The position numbers and the translations under genes are program-made. The notes under the pieces were generated by a model. It was not told the origin of the DNA. It saw nothing but the letters and a program-made list of their open reading frames with translations, and did not search any database. From NCBI RefSeq assembly GCF_008973665.1, contig NZ_WACP01000001.1, positions 248,001 through 312,000 on the forward strand: DNA of 64,000 nucleotides, in the 5' to 3' direction. Below, one piece after another: positions 24,269 through 33,806 of this stretch (the first letter of the stretch is position 1; every line of letters begins with the position of its first letter). The stretch comes from Paenibacillus tengchongensis. Lineage in GTDB: Bacteria; Bacillota; Bacilli; Paenibacillales; Paenibacillaceae.

Positions 24269-25051
24269 TCAGTTCCCGCTCTTGGCAAGCGGAAGCCGCA
24301 GCCCCGCCGTTCCCAGCGTCACTTGTTCCGGCAGAATATAAGCCTTGCGGAGGTCGATGTCATGGGACATATGCGTATAGACCGCCCGTTTCGGCTGCAC
24401 GCGCGCCAGCAGCTCCGCGGCTTCCGTCATATCATACACGGAACGGGTAGACAACTCGGCGGACTCATAATAGAAGCTTGTCCCCAGCACCAGCAGATCG
24501 GCGCCATGCATCAGCCTCGTCTCTTCCTCGGTCAGCGAAATCGAATCGGGGCAGTACACCCAGGTATACCCGTTCTTCTCCAGCCGGAAGGCGTAGGAGT
24601 AGCCGTTCTTGCCGTGATTCACGCGCCAGGTGGCAATCTGCCAGCCATCCAGCGTAACTCCCCCGTCGCAGGGAATCATGTCTATATGCCCGCCAAGCCA
24701 CGGGTATTGCCGCTGAATTACCGGAATGACCTCGGCCGGTGCATATAATTCACCCCGGTATCCCATCCACCGGCAGGCATCTGCCCATTCCGGCAGCCCG
24801 CCGATATGATCGAAATGCGGATGCGTCACGAGCAGCCTGCGCATACCGTGCCGCCCCTCTGCCTCCATCTGCCGCCGCCAGTCCGGACCGCAGTCAATCA
24901 CCAGGAAATCTTCAACGCCTTCAATCAGCACCGACGAACGCAGCCGCTCGTTCAGCCCGCCTGCTCTGGCTTCTTCGCAGGTCTCGCATCCGCAATAGAT
25001 CCGGGGCACGCCCATGGCATCCCCTGTTCCCAGAAATACTAGTGTATCCAT
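24269..25051 (-). CDS. Metallo-beta-lactamase fold hydrolase, PhnP-like
   Basis: A 260-residue member of the PhnP branch of MBL-fold phosphodiesterases. It starts LVFLGTGDAMGVPRIYCGCETC, where the cysteines fit the extra structural zinc site of PhnP. The active-site HxHxDH motif is THPHFDHIGG, with further His in MSHDIDL and in WRVNHGKNGY. Relatives hydrolyse cyclic phosphodiesters; the substrate here is open, since no phosphonate genes are nearby. Confidence 0.87.
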   Translation of the reverse strand: MDTLVFLGTGDAMGVPRIYCGCETCEEARAGGLNERLRSSVLIEGVEDFLVIDCGPDWRRQMEAEGRHGMRRLLVTHPHFDHIGGLPEWADACRWMGYRGELYAPAEVIPVIQRQYPWLGGHIDMIPCDGGVTLDGWQIATWRVNHGKNGYSYAFRLEKNGYTWVYCPDSISLTEEETRLMHGADLLVLGTSFYYESAELSTRSVYDMTEAAELLARVQPKRAVYTHMSHDIDLRKAYILPEQVTLGTAGLRLPLAKSGN

Positions 25052-25208
25052 AAGCCGATCCTCCCCGCTTTATAGGTAAAAGCTGTAGCCTCTCTTAAAC
25101 TCCCCTCCAATTATAAAACAACCTCAGGCGCAATTCTAACCCCACCGCCAAAAGTGGTGGAGTGTTACCCTTATAGGCTCTTATACGAATACGCAGCACA
25201 ACAAAGAA

Positions 25209-25240
25209 GCCGGGCTTGCGGGTTCTCCGCAAAACCGGCT
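25209..25240 (-). terminator. Terminator of the sulfate transport operon
   Basis: On the minus strand AGCCGGTTTTGCGG / CCGCAAGCCCGGCT forms a stem with a small mismatch, followed by TCTTTGTTGT, 14 bases after the sbp stop. Confidence 0.65.
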
Positions 25241-25253
25241 GTACAATGCTGCT

Positions 25254-26324
25254 CTAGATCCCGGCCAGCACCTGATACCAGACTCCCCGCTTGGAATACA
25301 GCGTGGCACGCACTTCATCCCAGCCGCCGAGATAAGCGATGTCGAACAGCCCTGCCGGCACAGGATACCGGCTTGCCTTCGCGGCGTATACCTGTTCGTC
25401 TACCGGACGGAAACCATGCTCGGCGAAGACTTCCTGCGCCTGCGGCGTAGTGAGGAAATCGATCAGCGCTTCAGCCGCCGCGCGTGTGCCGCGCTCATCG
25501 ACATATTTATCCACTACGGCTGCGGGATTTTCAATAAGTATTGTATTATCCGGAATGATGACTTCATACTTTACGCCTTGGGCGATCCGCGCCAGCAGCT
25601 CGTTCTCATAGGTAACGATGACATCGCCGACGCCATATTCGAACGCCGCCATGGAGGCCCGCCCGCTCTTGTCCAGCGACTCCACATTGGCATGTATGCT
25701 TTCCAGAAAAGCCTTGGCGGCCTCCGGGTCCTTCGCCCCCGTCTCCGTCTCAGACTTCTTCAGGCCCGCTCCATAGATAGCATTGATATCCCACTGTGCT
25801 CCGCCTGAGGTCTTCGGATTCGGATACAGCACCTTTACGCCCGGCTTCGCCAGATCGGCGAAGTCCTTGATCCCCTTCGGGTTGCCCTCGCGGGTGCCTA
25901 AGGCCACCACCGAACGGGTGATCATGCCGTCTGCACCCCTCTCCTTCCAGTCCTCCTGCACCAGTCCGGCCTTGACCAGCTTGTCGACGTCCCCTTCCAG
26001 CGCCAGCAGCGTTACATCCGCTTCAAAGCCGCCGGCGATGGCTCTGGCCTGGGTGCCCGACGCTTCATAAGACTCCTGGAAGGCAAGCGTCTGCCCGGTC
26101 TTGGCTTTCCACTCTGCCGCGAATAAAGGCAGAATCTCGCCCATCGCATCCTTTACGACACTGTAAGCACCGATGACCAGCGTCAGATCGCCGTCCTGGG
26201 CGGGTTCCTGCGCTTCCGTCCCGCTGCCTTTTGTTCCGCACCCGGAAGCAAACACAGTCAGCAGGACCAGCAGCAGCCCAGCCAGCCATCCGTGCAGTGG
26301 TCTGCTCCTTCTTAGTGGCTTCAT
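25254..26324 (-). CDS. sbp: Sulfate/thiosulfate ABC transporter substrate-binding lipoprotein
   Basis: A 356-residue lipoprotein: a basic N-terminus, a hydrophobic stretch and the lipobox FASGCGTKG. The mature part follows the CysP/Sbp fold with LTLVIGAYSVVKDAMGEI, YEASGTQARAIAGGFEADVTLLA, NPKTSGGAQWDINAIYGAG and EFAEHGFRPVDEQV-like ending. It should bind sulfate or thiosulfate outside the membrane. It is the last gene of the cysT-cysW-cysA-sbp group; sbp more often comes first in such operons. GGAGGG precedes the ATG. Confidence 0.94.
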   Translation of the reverse strand: MKPLRRSRPLHGWLAGLLLVLLTVFASGCGTKGSGTEAQEPAQDGDLTLVIGAYSVVKDAMGEILPLFAAEWKAKTGQTLAFQESYEASGTQARAIAGGFEADVTLLALEGDVDKLVKAGLVQEDWKERGADGMITRSVVALGTREGNPKGIKDFADLAKPGVKVLYPNPKTSGGAQWDINAIYGAGLKKSETETGAKDPEAAKAFLESIHANVESLDKSGRASMAAFEYGVGDVIVTYENELLARIAQGVKYEVIIPDNTILIENPAAVVDKYVDERGTRAAAEALIDFLTTPQAQEVFAEHGFRPVDEQVYAAKASRYPVPAGLFDIAYLGGWDEVRATLYSKRGVWYQVLAGI

Positions 26325-26347
26325 TCCGGCGACCCTCCTCTACTTAT

Positions 26348-26390
26348 CCCCACAAAGTGATGTTAATCTTAGAAGCTTATCAGGTACTTC
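26348..26390. repeat. Single diverged copy of the ccccacaaagtga element
   Basis: The segment ccccacaaagtga-tgtta...-tcaggtactt matches the tandem 64-bp element at 21392-21519 over its left arm and most of its right arm, with the centre changed. It lies in the 72-bp gap between cysA and sbp. Confidence 0.7.
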
Positions 26391-26396
26391 CATTTA

Positions 26397-27461
26397 TTAA
26401 ATAAATACAGGCATCGGATCTTCCTTCAGTCCGTTCTCCTGAATCCAGCTCTTCTCGTCGTTGAATAGGTACGCCCGGTGCACCAGCACCGCGATCTCCT
26501 GGCCCGGCTGCAGCGTCTCCTTCTCCAGCGAGCGGTAGGTCGTCAGCTTATGGCCGTTCACTTCCACCTCGACCAGCCATTCGCTGCCGCGGAAATGCAG
26601 GTGCCTGACGATGCCCTGCTCTGTGGCGGAAGCCATTTTGAACTCGTGCAACTGGCCCACTTCAATATACTCGGGACGGATCAGCGCTTTGGTCGGCTTG
26701 CCGCCGCCGGCGTTCTTGAAGCCCTTCAGCTCGTCGGCACTCCCGATCAGCGTAGATTCGCCGATGAAGGTAGCCACGAACGGTGTCTTCGGCTCTTTGT
26801 AAATATCCCACGGGGTGCCTTTCTGCTCCAGCCGCCCCTGGTTGATGATCATAATCTCGTCGGCCACTTCAATGGCTTCATCCTGGTCATGCGTGACGAA
26901 GATCGAGGTAATGCCTACCCGTTCAATCAGCTCGCGCAGCCAGGAACGCAGCTCCTGGCGGATCTTGGCATCAATGGCGGCGAACGGTTCATCCAGCAGC
27001 AGAAGCTGCGGTTCAGGAGCCAGGGCCCGGGCAAAAGCCACCCGCTGACGCTGCCCGCCCGATAGCTGATGCGGATAGCGCTTCTCGAAGCCCTTTAGAC
27101 CTGTCAGCTCCACCAGCTCATGCACCCGGTCGCGGATTGCTTGTTTATTCGCCTTCTTGACCTTAAGGCCGAAGGCAATATTATCGTATACGGTCATGTG
27201 CTTGAACAGCGCGTAGTTCTGGAACACGAACCCGATTTCGCGCTCCTGCGGAGGCAGGTTGTTGACCGTTTTGCCGTGAAACACAATCTCGCCGCTGTCC
27301 GGCGTCTCCAGTCCCGCGAGCATGCGCAGAATCGACGTCTTGCCGCCGCCGCTCGGACCGAGCAGGCCAATCAGGTGGCCTTTGGCAATGCCAAAGTTAA
27401 CGTCCTTGACGGCATGAAAATCTCCAAAATGCTTATTCAGTCCCCGAACCTCCACATGCAT
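26397..27461 (-). CDS. cysA: Sulfate ABC transporter ATP-binding protein
   Basis: A 354-residue ATPase with Walker A LGPSGGGKTSILR, signature LSGGQRQRVAFARAL, Walker B LLLLDEPFAAID and a switch His in FVTHDQDEA. A C-terminal TOBE-type regulatory domain follows from about residue 240 (KALIRPEYIEV, LHFRGSEWLVEVEV). The ATG at 27461 gives the conserved start MHVEVRGLNKHFGDFHAV and lies one base after the cysW stop. It powers the CysT-CysW channel. Confidence 0.96.
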   Translation of the reverse strand: MHVEVRGLNKHFGDFHAVKDVNFGIAKGHLIGLLGPSGGGKTSILRMLAGLETPDSGEIVFHGKTVNNLPPQEREIGFVFQNYALFKHMTVYDNIAFGLKVKKANKQAIRDRVHELVELTGLKGFEKRYPHQLSGGQRQRVAFARALAPEPQLLLLDEPFAAIDAKIRQELRSWLRELIERVGITSIFVTHDQDEAIEVADEIMIINQGRLEQKGTPWDIYKEPKTPFVATFIGESTLIGSADELKGFKNAGGGKPTKALIRPEYIEVGQLHEFKMASATEQGIVRHLHFRGSEWLVEVEVNGHKLTTYRSLEKETLQPGQEIAVLVHRAYLFNDEKSWIQENGLKEDPMPVFI

Positions 27462-27462
27462 G

Positions 27463-28260
27463 TCAATGCACTTCCTTTCTTCTCTTGCTCCATTCCATGA
27501 GCAGCAACAATCCGGCGGAGAAGGCCGCCAGTACCAGCGCAATTCCGCCCGCAGCCGTGACGTTGAAATTCTCGACATCCTGGTAGACCAGCGTGGTTGC
27601 CGTCTGAGTCTTGTTCATGATGTTGCCCGAAACGACCAGCACTGCGCCGAACTCGCCCAGGGAGCGGGCCACCGTCAGGATGACACCGTACGCCACCGCC
27701 CAGCGGATCGAAGGCCAGGTCACCTTCCAGAAGGTCGTCCAGCCGTACGCGCCGAGGGTCGAGGCCGCCTCTTCCTGCTGGGAACCGATTTCCTGCAGCA
27801 CCGGCATAATCTCTCTGACCATCAGCGGGAACGTCACAAACAGCGTGGCAATGACCATTCCCGGAAAAGCATATACAATTTTCAGCCCGATCTGCTCAAA
27901 TACTCCGCCAAGAGCGCTGTCAGGTCCCAGAAGCAGGACAATCATCAGCCCGCCGATTACCGGCGATACGGCATAGGGCAAATCCACGATGCTGTTCAGA
28001 AAGCCCTTTAAGCGCCGGCTCAACCAGTGGGCCCGCACCAGGTACAGTGCCAGCATAATGCCGAACAGCGTGTTCAGCAGTGTAACCACTACTACAACCA
28101 GACCGGTCATCATCAGCGCATGCAGCGCTTCCGGACGGGATAACGCTTCACGGAAGCCGGCAAAACCGCCGCTGAAGGCATTAGCCGCCATTTTTCCCAG
28201 CGGAGCGGCAATCAGGATGAAAAAAACGAGATAAGTGAGCGTAATCCACAATTTCCTCAT
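27463..28260 (-). CDS. cysW: Sulfate ABC transporter permease CysW
   Basis: A 265-residue permease with six membrane helices and the EAA loop (EEAASTLGAYGWTTFWKVTWPSI, then GVILTVARSLGEFGAVLVVSGNI) that contacts CysA. It overlaps cysT by four bases (ATGA). With CysT it forms the heterodimeric channel for sulfate or thiosulfate. Confidence 0.95.
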   Translation of the reverse strand: MRKLWITLTYLVFFILIAAPLGKMAANAFSGGFAGFREALSRPEALHALMMTGLVVVVVTLLNTLFGIMLALYLVRAHWLSRRLKGFLNSIVDLPYAVSPVIGGLMIVLLLGPDSALGGVFEQIGLKIVYAFPGMVIATLFVTFPLMVREIMPVLQEIGSQQEEAASTLGAYGWTTFWKVTWPSIRWAVAYGVILTVARSLGEFGAVLVVSGNIMNKTQTATTLVYQDVENFNVTAAGGIALVLAAFSAGLLLLMEWSKRRKEVH

Positions 28261-29072
28261 GCTCTTCTCCCCCTCATCTGTGCCAGGTTAATCAGCCAGA
28301 GAATAAGGAAGGACAAGGTCAGCAGAATTATGGAGACCGCCGCCGCACCTGCGGGGTTATCGCTTTCTACTTCGCCGTAGATGAAAACCGAGGATACAAG
28401 CGTACGCCCCGGAATATTGCCTGCTACAAGCACAACGGCTCCGAACTCGGCCAGCGCCCGCGAGAAGGCCAGCATGCCTCCGCTGATCATCCCGGGCGCC
28501 ATCGACGGCAGGATCACCTCCCGGAAGACCCTGGGGCTGGAAGCCCCCATCGTATAGGCCGCTTCCTCTTCCGAAGGATCGAGCTCTTCCAGCAGCGGCT
28601 GTACTGCGCGGATCACAAACGGAAAGGTGACAAATACCATCGCGATCACTATCGCCGGCTGGTGAAAGACAATCTCGAAGCCCAGCGATTCGGCGATGCC
28701 GCCAATCAGACTTCCCGGACCCAGCAACAGGAGGATCATCAGCCCCCCGACCGCCGTCGGCAGCGCAAAGGGCAGATCCACAAGGCTGTTCAGCAGCGCT
28801 TTGCCGGGGAATTGATACCTTATCAGCACCCAGGCAATCATCGTGCCCAGGAGCACATTGATCAGTGTGGCTATGACAGCCAGCTTCAGAGTAAGCAGCA
28901 CCGACTTCCAGGCAATCGGGTCACTAATGCTCTCCACAAACCCGCTGAAGCCCTGCGAGAAGGAATTGTAGTAGACGCCCAATATCGGCAACACAATCAG
29001 AATGACAAAATAAAGCAGAATGGTTGTGCGGAATCCCCAGGTCCAGCCCTTGTGTCTAAGCAGTGAATTCAA
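28257..29072 (-). CDS. cysT: Sulfate ABC transporter permease CysT
   Basis: A 271-residue permease paired with CysW. The EAA loop reads EEAAYTMGASSPRVFREVILPSM, followed by SGGMLAFSRALAEFGAVVLVAGNIPGRT, typical of CysT. Six membrane helices are evident. The start codon appears to be TTG at 29072, nine bases after GGGAGGG; no better ATG is near. It is the first gene of the operon. The upstream 190 bp is AT-rich and shared with the divergent YjbQ gene. Confidence 0.95.
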   Translation of the reverse strand: MNSLLRHKGWTWGFRTTILLYFVILIVLPILGVYYNSFSQGFSGFVESISDPIAWKSVLLTLKLAVIATLINVLLGTMIAWVLIRYQFPGKALLNSLVDLPFALPTAVGGLMILLLLGPGSLIGGIAESLGFEIVFHQPAIVIAMVFVTFPFVIRAVQPLLEELDPSEEEAAYTMGASSPRVFREVILPSMAPGMISGGMLAFSRALAEFGAVVLVAGNIPGRTLVSSVFIYGEVESDNPAGAAAVSIILLTLSFLILWLINLAQMRGRRA

Positions 29073-29263
29073 GTATAAAGCCCTCCCACCTCCGGCTTAC
29101 CGGTCGGTTTACTGTACATTACAGTCGACACTAATCCTATTAATATACTTGGTTTAATATTATCACTACTTTACCAAAGCACCTTAGTGACGTCAATTAC
29201 TTTCATCCACTTTTGGGGTAAAATAAATTATCGGCTTCAGCCACAGAAAGGGGAACGTAAATC

Positions 29264-29665
29264 ATGCTGCATACACTGGATATTTCCACCAAAGGACGGG
29301 ACGAACTCCGTGACATTACCCGTGAAGTAATATCCCTCGTCCACAAAAGCGGGGTAAGCAATGGTATCGCCGTCGTATATTGTCCGCATACTACAGCCGG
29401 GATTGCGATTAACGAGAATGCCGATCCCGACGTCAAGCACGATGTGCTGATGCGGCTCGATGAAGTTTATCCGTGGGAGCACCCGAAGTACCGGCACAGC
29501 GAAGGCAATACCGCTTCCCACCTCAAATCGATTACGGCAGGCCCGTCGCAAAGCATCATTATCCATGAAGGGGAGCTGCTGCTTGGACGCTGGCAGGGTA
29601 TCTACTTCTGCGAATTTGACGGCCCCCGTAACCGGAAATGCTATCTGAAGATTATCGAAGGCTGA
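29264..29665 (+). CDS. YjbQ/UPF0047 family protein
   Basis: A 133-residue member of the YjbQ family. It has the conserved VYCPHTTAGIAINENADPDV, RHSEGNTASHLKS and LGRWQGIYFCEFDGPR segments, whose His residues are thought to bind metal. Family members have been called secondary thiamine-phosphate synthases, because overexpression can replace ThiE; the true function is not settled. AAAGGGGAA precedes the ATG and a strong hairpin ends the gene. Confidence 0.9.
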   Translation: MLHTLDISTKGRDELRDITREVISLVHKSGVSNGIAVVYCPHTTAGIAINENADPDVKHDVLMRLDEVYPWEHPKYRHSEGNTASHLKSITAGPSQSIIIHEGELLLGRWQGIYFCEFDGPRNRKCYLKIIEG

Positions 29666-29675
29666 TGAGAGACAC

Positions 29676-29715
29676 GAAGGCGGCTGCGCCGGAACGATTC
29701 CGGGCGGCCGCCTTC
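29676..29715 (+). terminator. Terminator after the YjbQ gene
   Basis: The stem GAAGGCGGC(tgc)GCCGGAA / TTCCGGGCGGCCGCCTTC is followed by tgcaaaaaatat. It is placed 11 bases after the stop codon and could also serve the opposite strand. Confidence 0.75.
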
Positions 29716-29806
29716 TGCAAAAAATATATTTTCGCGCACTTTCGCAAATCAAAGTTATACCATTGCAACGCTCTAAAGTAGTAAGGCGAAAGAGTGGACG
29801 TTTTGC

Positions 29807-30388
29807 TTATAAACTGCGGCTGAGCACTTTAACATGAGATAACGCGATCGGTCTGATATCGTCAAAACTGACTTTATCCTGAATGTAATAAGAAATGAAT
29901 CCGTGCGCGGATAAGAATAAGGTCAGAGGTACACTCTGCCAATCTTCAGTCACATACCCCTCATCCTTCATATGACGGCGTACGATGCCGGCAAAGAGCT
30001 CAAAACATCGTCCCTGTTCCGCCCGGCAGTACGTCAAGAGCTCTTCATCGCGGATCATGAACATAATTTCATACTGATGCGGATGGTCCAGCCCAAAGCG
30101 GATAAACTCCATAATCAGCTGCTCTACCCGGGTCATTCCGGGTTCAAGCGGCTTGTACATGACTTGATTGAGCAGTGCGGCGACATAATTGAAATCCTCG
30201 ACAACAATGGCGTAGAATAGCTCCGCCTTTTCCTTGAAATGATAATAGAGGGAGCCATGACTGTACCCCAGATGCTGGCCGATGCTGCGCATGGATATCG
30301 CCCGGTAGCCCTTGGTAATAAACAGATGCCTGGCTGCCTCGAGTATTCGTTCCCTCGACAATTCCTGCTCCACTGCTCTTCTTGCCAT
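29807..30388 (-). CDS. TetR family transcriptional regulator
   Basis: A 193-residue regulator. The N-terminal TetR helix-turn-helix is clear: ERILEAARHLFITKGYRAISMRSIG followed by LGYSHGSLYYHFKEKAELFYAIV. The rest is a helical ligand-binding and dimer domain that I cannot assign to a ligand. It begins three bases after the yigZ stop, so both are probably one transcript. A target near by is not obvious. Confidence 0.92.
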   Translation of the reverse strand: MARRAVEQELSRERILEAARHLFITKGYRAISMRSIGQHLGYSHGSLYYHFKEKAELFYAIVVEDFNYVAALLNQVMYKPLEPGMTRVEQLIMEFIRFGLDHPHQYEIMFMIRDEELLTYCRAEQGRCFELFAGIVRRHMKDEGYVTEDWQSVPLTLFLSAHGFISYYIQDKVSFDDIRPIALSHVKVLSRSL

Positions 30389-30391
30389 ATT

Positions 30392-31024
30392 CTATTCCCC
30401 TTCGCTGTAGTAAAGCCGCCGCCCTTCCGTAACCAAGGCTTGCCCTTGGGTCAGATCCGTTATCCATGCCATAAAATTGTCGGCTTCATCATTCCGCGGA
30501 AGACATAGCAGCTTCACCCTGTCGGTAAAAGAGGTTTCACCGGTCTTGAAGTTCCGGTTCCGGAGCTCATTCTCCACCTTGCCCAGCCAGGTGTAGTCGA
30601 TATCCACGAACACTTCCCGCCTCAATACACGGGTAATGACCTCTCCGGCCTCCAGTGCAGCCACTGCACCGTCAGTATAGGCCCGGATCAGTCCCCCGGC
30701 CCCGAGCATAATCCCTCCGAAATAACGGGTGACGACAATGGCGACATTTTTAACATTCTGGTTGCGGATTACTTCCAAAATCGGTTTACCGGCCGTTCCA
30801 CTCGGTTCCCCGTCATCCGACTGTCTCTGAATTTCGTCTCTCTCGCCGATCATATAAGCGGAGCAGTTATGCGTGGCGTTCCAGTGCTGCTTCTTGATGT
30901 CTTCGATAAACTGCAGCGCTTCTTCTTCGGTCTCCACCGGCATACAGTGTCCGATAAAGCGTGATTTACGGATTACGATTTCCCGGGAACCGGGAGAACG
31001 CACCGTCCGGTATTGTTCCAGCAT
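30392..31024 (-). CDS. YigZ/IMPACT family protein
   Basis: A 210-residue protein of the IMPACT/YigZ family. Landmarks are RKSRFIGHCMPVETEEEA, HNCSAYMIG, DDGEPSGTAGKPILEVI and VVTRYFGGIMLGAGGLIRAYTDGA. The C-terminal half (from about 135) is the ferredoxin-like DUF1949 domain. Family function is uncertain; a translation-related role has been proposed. It is the first gene of a two-gene unit with the TetR regulator. Confidence 0.93.
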   Translation of the reverse strand: MLEQYRTVRSPGSREIVIRKSRFIGHCMPVETEEEALQFIEDIKKQHWNATHNCSAYMIGERDEIQRQSDDGEPSGTAGKPILEVIRNQNVKNVAIVVTRYFGGIMLGAGGLIRAYTDGAVAALEAGEVITRVLRREVFVDIDYTWLGKVENELRNRNFKTGETSFTDRVKLLCLPRNDEADNFMAWITDLTQGQALVTEGRRLYYSEGE

Positions 31025-31073
31025 TTGAATTCCAGTCCTTATGTGTGAATGATGACTTAAGTATATAGGTCAG

Positions 31074-31113
31074 GAGCAGCCCTGCGGTATGTATGTACCT
31101 TTGGACTGCTCCC
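31074..31113 (-). terminator. Possible terminator after pgi
   Basis: On the minus strand GGAGCAGTCC / GGGCTGCTCC pairs around about 20 bases, roughly 46 bases after the pgi stop. There is no T run, so it is a weak candidate. Confidence 0.35.
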
Positions 31114-31159
31114 TGTTTGCTTAAGATGCTATGAATGATCTGCGTTTAATTGTTCTTGC

Positions 31160-32515
31160 CTACTCGGTAAGTCTGGCTTCGAGTTCTGCCTTCTCTTTCT
31201 CGTAGCCGGGTTTGCCCAGCAGTGCGAACATATTCTTCTTGTAAGCTTCAACGCCCGGTTGGTCAAACGGATTCACGCCCAGCAGGTATCCGCTGATCCC
31301 GCAGGCTATTTCAAAGAAGTACACCAGATAACCGAAGGTATAAGGCGTCTGATCCGGAATCGTAACCACCAGGTTCGGCACCTGTCCGTCAGTGTGGGCC
31401 AGCAGGGTACCCTGGAAGGCTTTCTTGTTGACGAAATCAACCGTCTGTCCGGCGAGGAAGTTCAGGCCGTCCAGATCGTCCGGATCGGTCTCCAGCGTAA
31501 TGTGATGACGGACTTCTTCCACCTGGATTACCGTTTCAAAAATATTACGGTTGCCTTCCTGGATGAATTGACCCATGGAGTGCAGGTCGGTCGAGAAGTC
31601 TACCGAAGAAGGATAGATCCCTTTGAAGTCCTTCCCTTCGCTTTCGCCGTACAGCTGCTTCCACCATTCGGATACAAAGTGCAGGGAAGGCTCGTAGTTA
31701 ACGAGAATTTCAGTGGTCTTGCCTTTGCGGTACAGGGCGTTTCGCACTGCCGCATATTGATAGGCCTGGTTGGTAGCTACATCGGGATTGTTAAACTCAT
31801 CCGCTGCAGCAGCCGCACCCTGCATCATTTCTTCAATGTTGATTCCGGCAACTGCGATCGGCAGCAAGCCTACAGGTGTAAGTACGGAGTAACGTCCGCC
31901 TACATCATCAGGGATAATGAACGACTCGTAGCCTTCTTCGGTGGCCAGCTTCTTGAGTGCGCCCTTCTCTTTGTCGGTTGTGGCATAGATCCGCTTGCGG
32001 GCTTCTTCCTTGCCGTATTTCTTCTCCAACGCCGCACGAAAGATACGGAAAGCAATCGCCGGTTCAGTTGTCGTACCCGATTTGGAGATGACATTGACGG
32101 AGAAATCTTTGCCTTCTACAAGCTCAAGCAGGTGGGTGATATATGTAGAGCTGATATTGTTGCCGGCGAAGTAAACTTCCGGAGTCTTGCGTGCGTCTTT
32201 GGTCAGGTTATTGTAGAAGGAATGCGAAAGAGCCTCGATGGCTGCGCGCGCTCCCAGATATGAACCGCCGATACCAATGACGATCAGCACGTCAGAATCG
32301 CTCTGGATCTTCTTCGCGGCCTGCTGAATACGGGCGAACTCTTCCTTGTCGTAAGCGTTAGGCAGATCAATCCAGCCCAGGAAGTCGGAGCCTGCACCGG
32401 TCTTGTTGTGGAGCTGTTCATGGGCGAGCTTCACCGGAGCGGCAAAGTAGTCGATTTCCTGCTGGTTGAAGAAGGAAAGCGCCTTGCTGTAGTCAAATTT
32501 AATCTTTTTGGACAT
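31160..32515 (-). CDS. pgi: Glucose-6-phosphate isomerase
   Basis: Interconverts glucose-6-phosphate and fructose-6-phosphate in glycolysis. The 451-residue protein is of the Bacillus size class. It has [60 protein letters not shown] and the C-terminal [21 protein letters not shown]. The ATG has ACAGGAGG twelve bases upstream. It stands alone between yigZ and a divergent dehydrogenase gene. Confidence 0.98.
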   Translation of the reverse strand: MSKKIKFDYSKALSFFNQQEIDYFAAPVKLAHEQLHNKTGAGSDFLGWIDLPNAYDKEEFARIQQAAKKIQSDSDVLIVIGIGGSYLGARAAIEALSHSFYNNLTKDARKTPEVYFAGNNISSTYITHLLELVEGKDFSVNVISKSGTTTEPAIAFRIFRAALEKKYGKEEARKRIYATTDKEKGALKKLATEEGYESFIIPDDVGGRYSVLTPVGLLPIAVAGINIEEMMQGAAAAADEFNNPDVATNQAYQYAAVRNALYRKGKTTEILVNYEPSLHFVSEWWKQLYGESEGKDFKGIYPSSVDFSTDLHSMGQFIQEGNRNIFETVIQVEEVRHHITLETDPDDLDGLNFLAGQTVDFVNKKAFQGTLLAHTDGQVPNLVVTIPDQTPYTFGYLVYFFEIACGISGYLLGVNPFDQPGVEAYKKNMFALLGKPGYEKEKAELEARLTE

Positions 32516-32763
32516 CGGTAATGGTTACCTCCTGTATGGTCTCTTTAATTTGACACCGTTTGTTACAACTTTATAATAGGATACTTTAATTTGCTTTGAC
32601 TGGCAAGGTCATAAGGCACACCCGGATGAATTGCCGCAGGTTAGGCTGCTGCATGGAAGCGTTCCCCGGGGATATGGGCCATTCCGCAGTATGGTACATG
32701 CCCCTGCAGCGTGATAGAATGAACATTATTTGCAGAAATCACACGACAAAGGTGGAGAGCTTC

Positions 32764-33666
32764 ATGAAAAAGATCGGCTTTATCGGACTCGGAACGATGG
32801 GAGCGCCTATGGCCTCCAATCTGCTGCGCGGCGGCTATCAGGTCACCGTGTATAACCGCACGGCAGCGAAATGCCAGCCGCTGGTTGACGAAGGTGCATT
32901 GGCAGCCGCCACACCCGCGGAAGCGGCGGCAGACAAGGATGTTATTATTACCATGATCAGCAACGACGATTCGATCCGGGAGGTATTCTACGGCAAGGAC
33001 GGCATTCTGGAGACACTGCAGCCCGGCGTTGCCGTGATCGATTCCAGCACCATTTCGCCCGGACTCGTCCGCGAAATTGCCGCAGTCGTAGAGGAGCGCG
33101 GCGCAAGCTTCCTCGACGCGCCGGTTACCGGCAGTAAGCCGGCTGCCATCGACGGCACGCTGGTGTTTATGGTTGGCGGGAGTGCCGGGGTTATTGAGAC
33201 GCACCGCGATGTCTTTGATACGATGGGCCGGCTGCTGCTGCACATGGGCGGTAACGGCAGCGGAGCCGCCGCGAAGCTGGCGCACAATACGATGGTCGGC
33301 ATTCATAATGTCGCGCTGGCCGAAGGCTTCTCCATCGCCGTGAAGTCCGGCGTCCCGGCCGACAAATTCCTGGAGCTTGTCCAGAACGGCTCGGCCGGCA
33401 GCAAGCAGGCGGAATTGAAGGGCCGCAAAATTATCGGCGATGATTTCAGCAACCAGTTCTCGCTCGGCCTTATGCTGAAGGACCTGAAGCTGGCATCCGC
33501 GCTGAGCGATTCCACCGGAGTCCCGGCGCCGATGCTGGGTCTGGCCAAGAGCCTCTTCCAGGCCGGCTACACTAAGGGCTTCGGGGATGAAGACCTTTCT
33601 GCTGTGGTCAAGACCTATGAAGAGTGGATCGGCCAGAAGATCGGCGCCGGCGTCGATAAAGAGTAG
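32764..33666 (+). CDS. 3-hydroxyisobutyrate dehydrogenase-type NAD(P) oxidoreductase
   Basis: A 300-residue beta-hydroxyacid dehydrogenase. It has the Rossmann nucleotide loop GFIGLGTMGAPMASNLL, the substrate loop FLDAPVTGSKPAA and the catalytic Lys in GSGAAAKLAHNTMVG. Relatives include 3-hydroxyisobutyrate dehydrogenase, tartronate-semialdehyde reductase (GarR) and succinic semialdehyde reductases; the substrate cannot be fixed. I use the ATG at 32764 (GGTGGAG upstream); the 56 extra codons upstream in frame do not resemble the family. Confidence 0.9.
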   Translation: MKKIGFIGLGTMGAPMASNLLRGGYQVTVYNRTAAKCQPLVDEGALAAATPAEAAADKDVIITMISNDDSIREVFYGKDGILETLQPGVAVIDSSTISPGLVREIAAVVEERGASFLDAPVTGSKPAAIDGTLVFMVGGSAGVIETHRDVFDTMGRLLLHMGGNGSGAAAKLAHNTMVGIHNVALAEGFSIAVKSGVPADKFLELVQNGSAGSKQAELKGRKIIGDDFSNQFSLGLMLKDLKLASALSDSTGVPAPMLGLAKSLFQAGYTKGFGDEDLSAVVKTYEEWIGQKIGAGVDKE

Positions 33667-33806
33667 ATTTGGTATAAGGCGCAGCCTGATAAAGGGCTTC
33701 GCCTTTTTTTATGGGGCGGATAACAAAGGTAATTGACTCCCGTATCACTTCGCAAATAAGATACAGTCATTGCAATTACATATTATGCCAAGGAAGTGGA
33801 TCAGTA

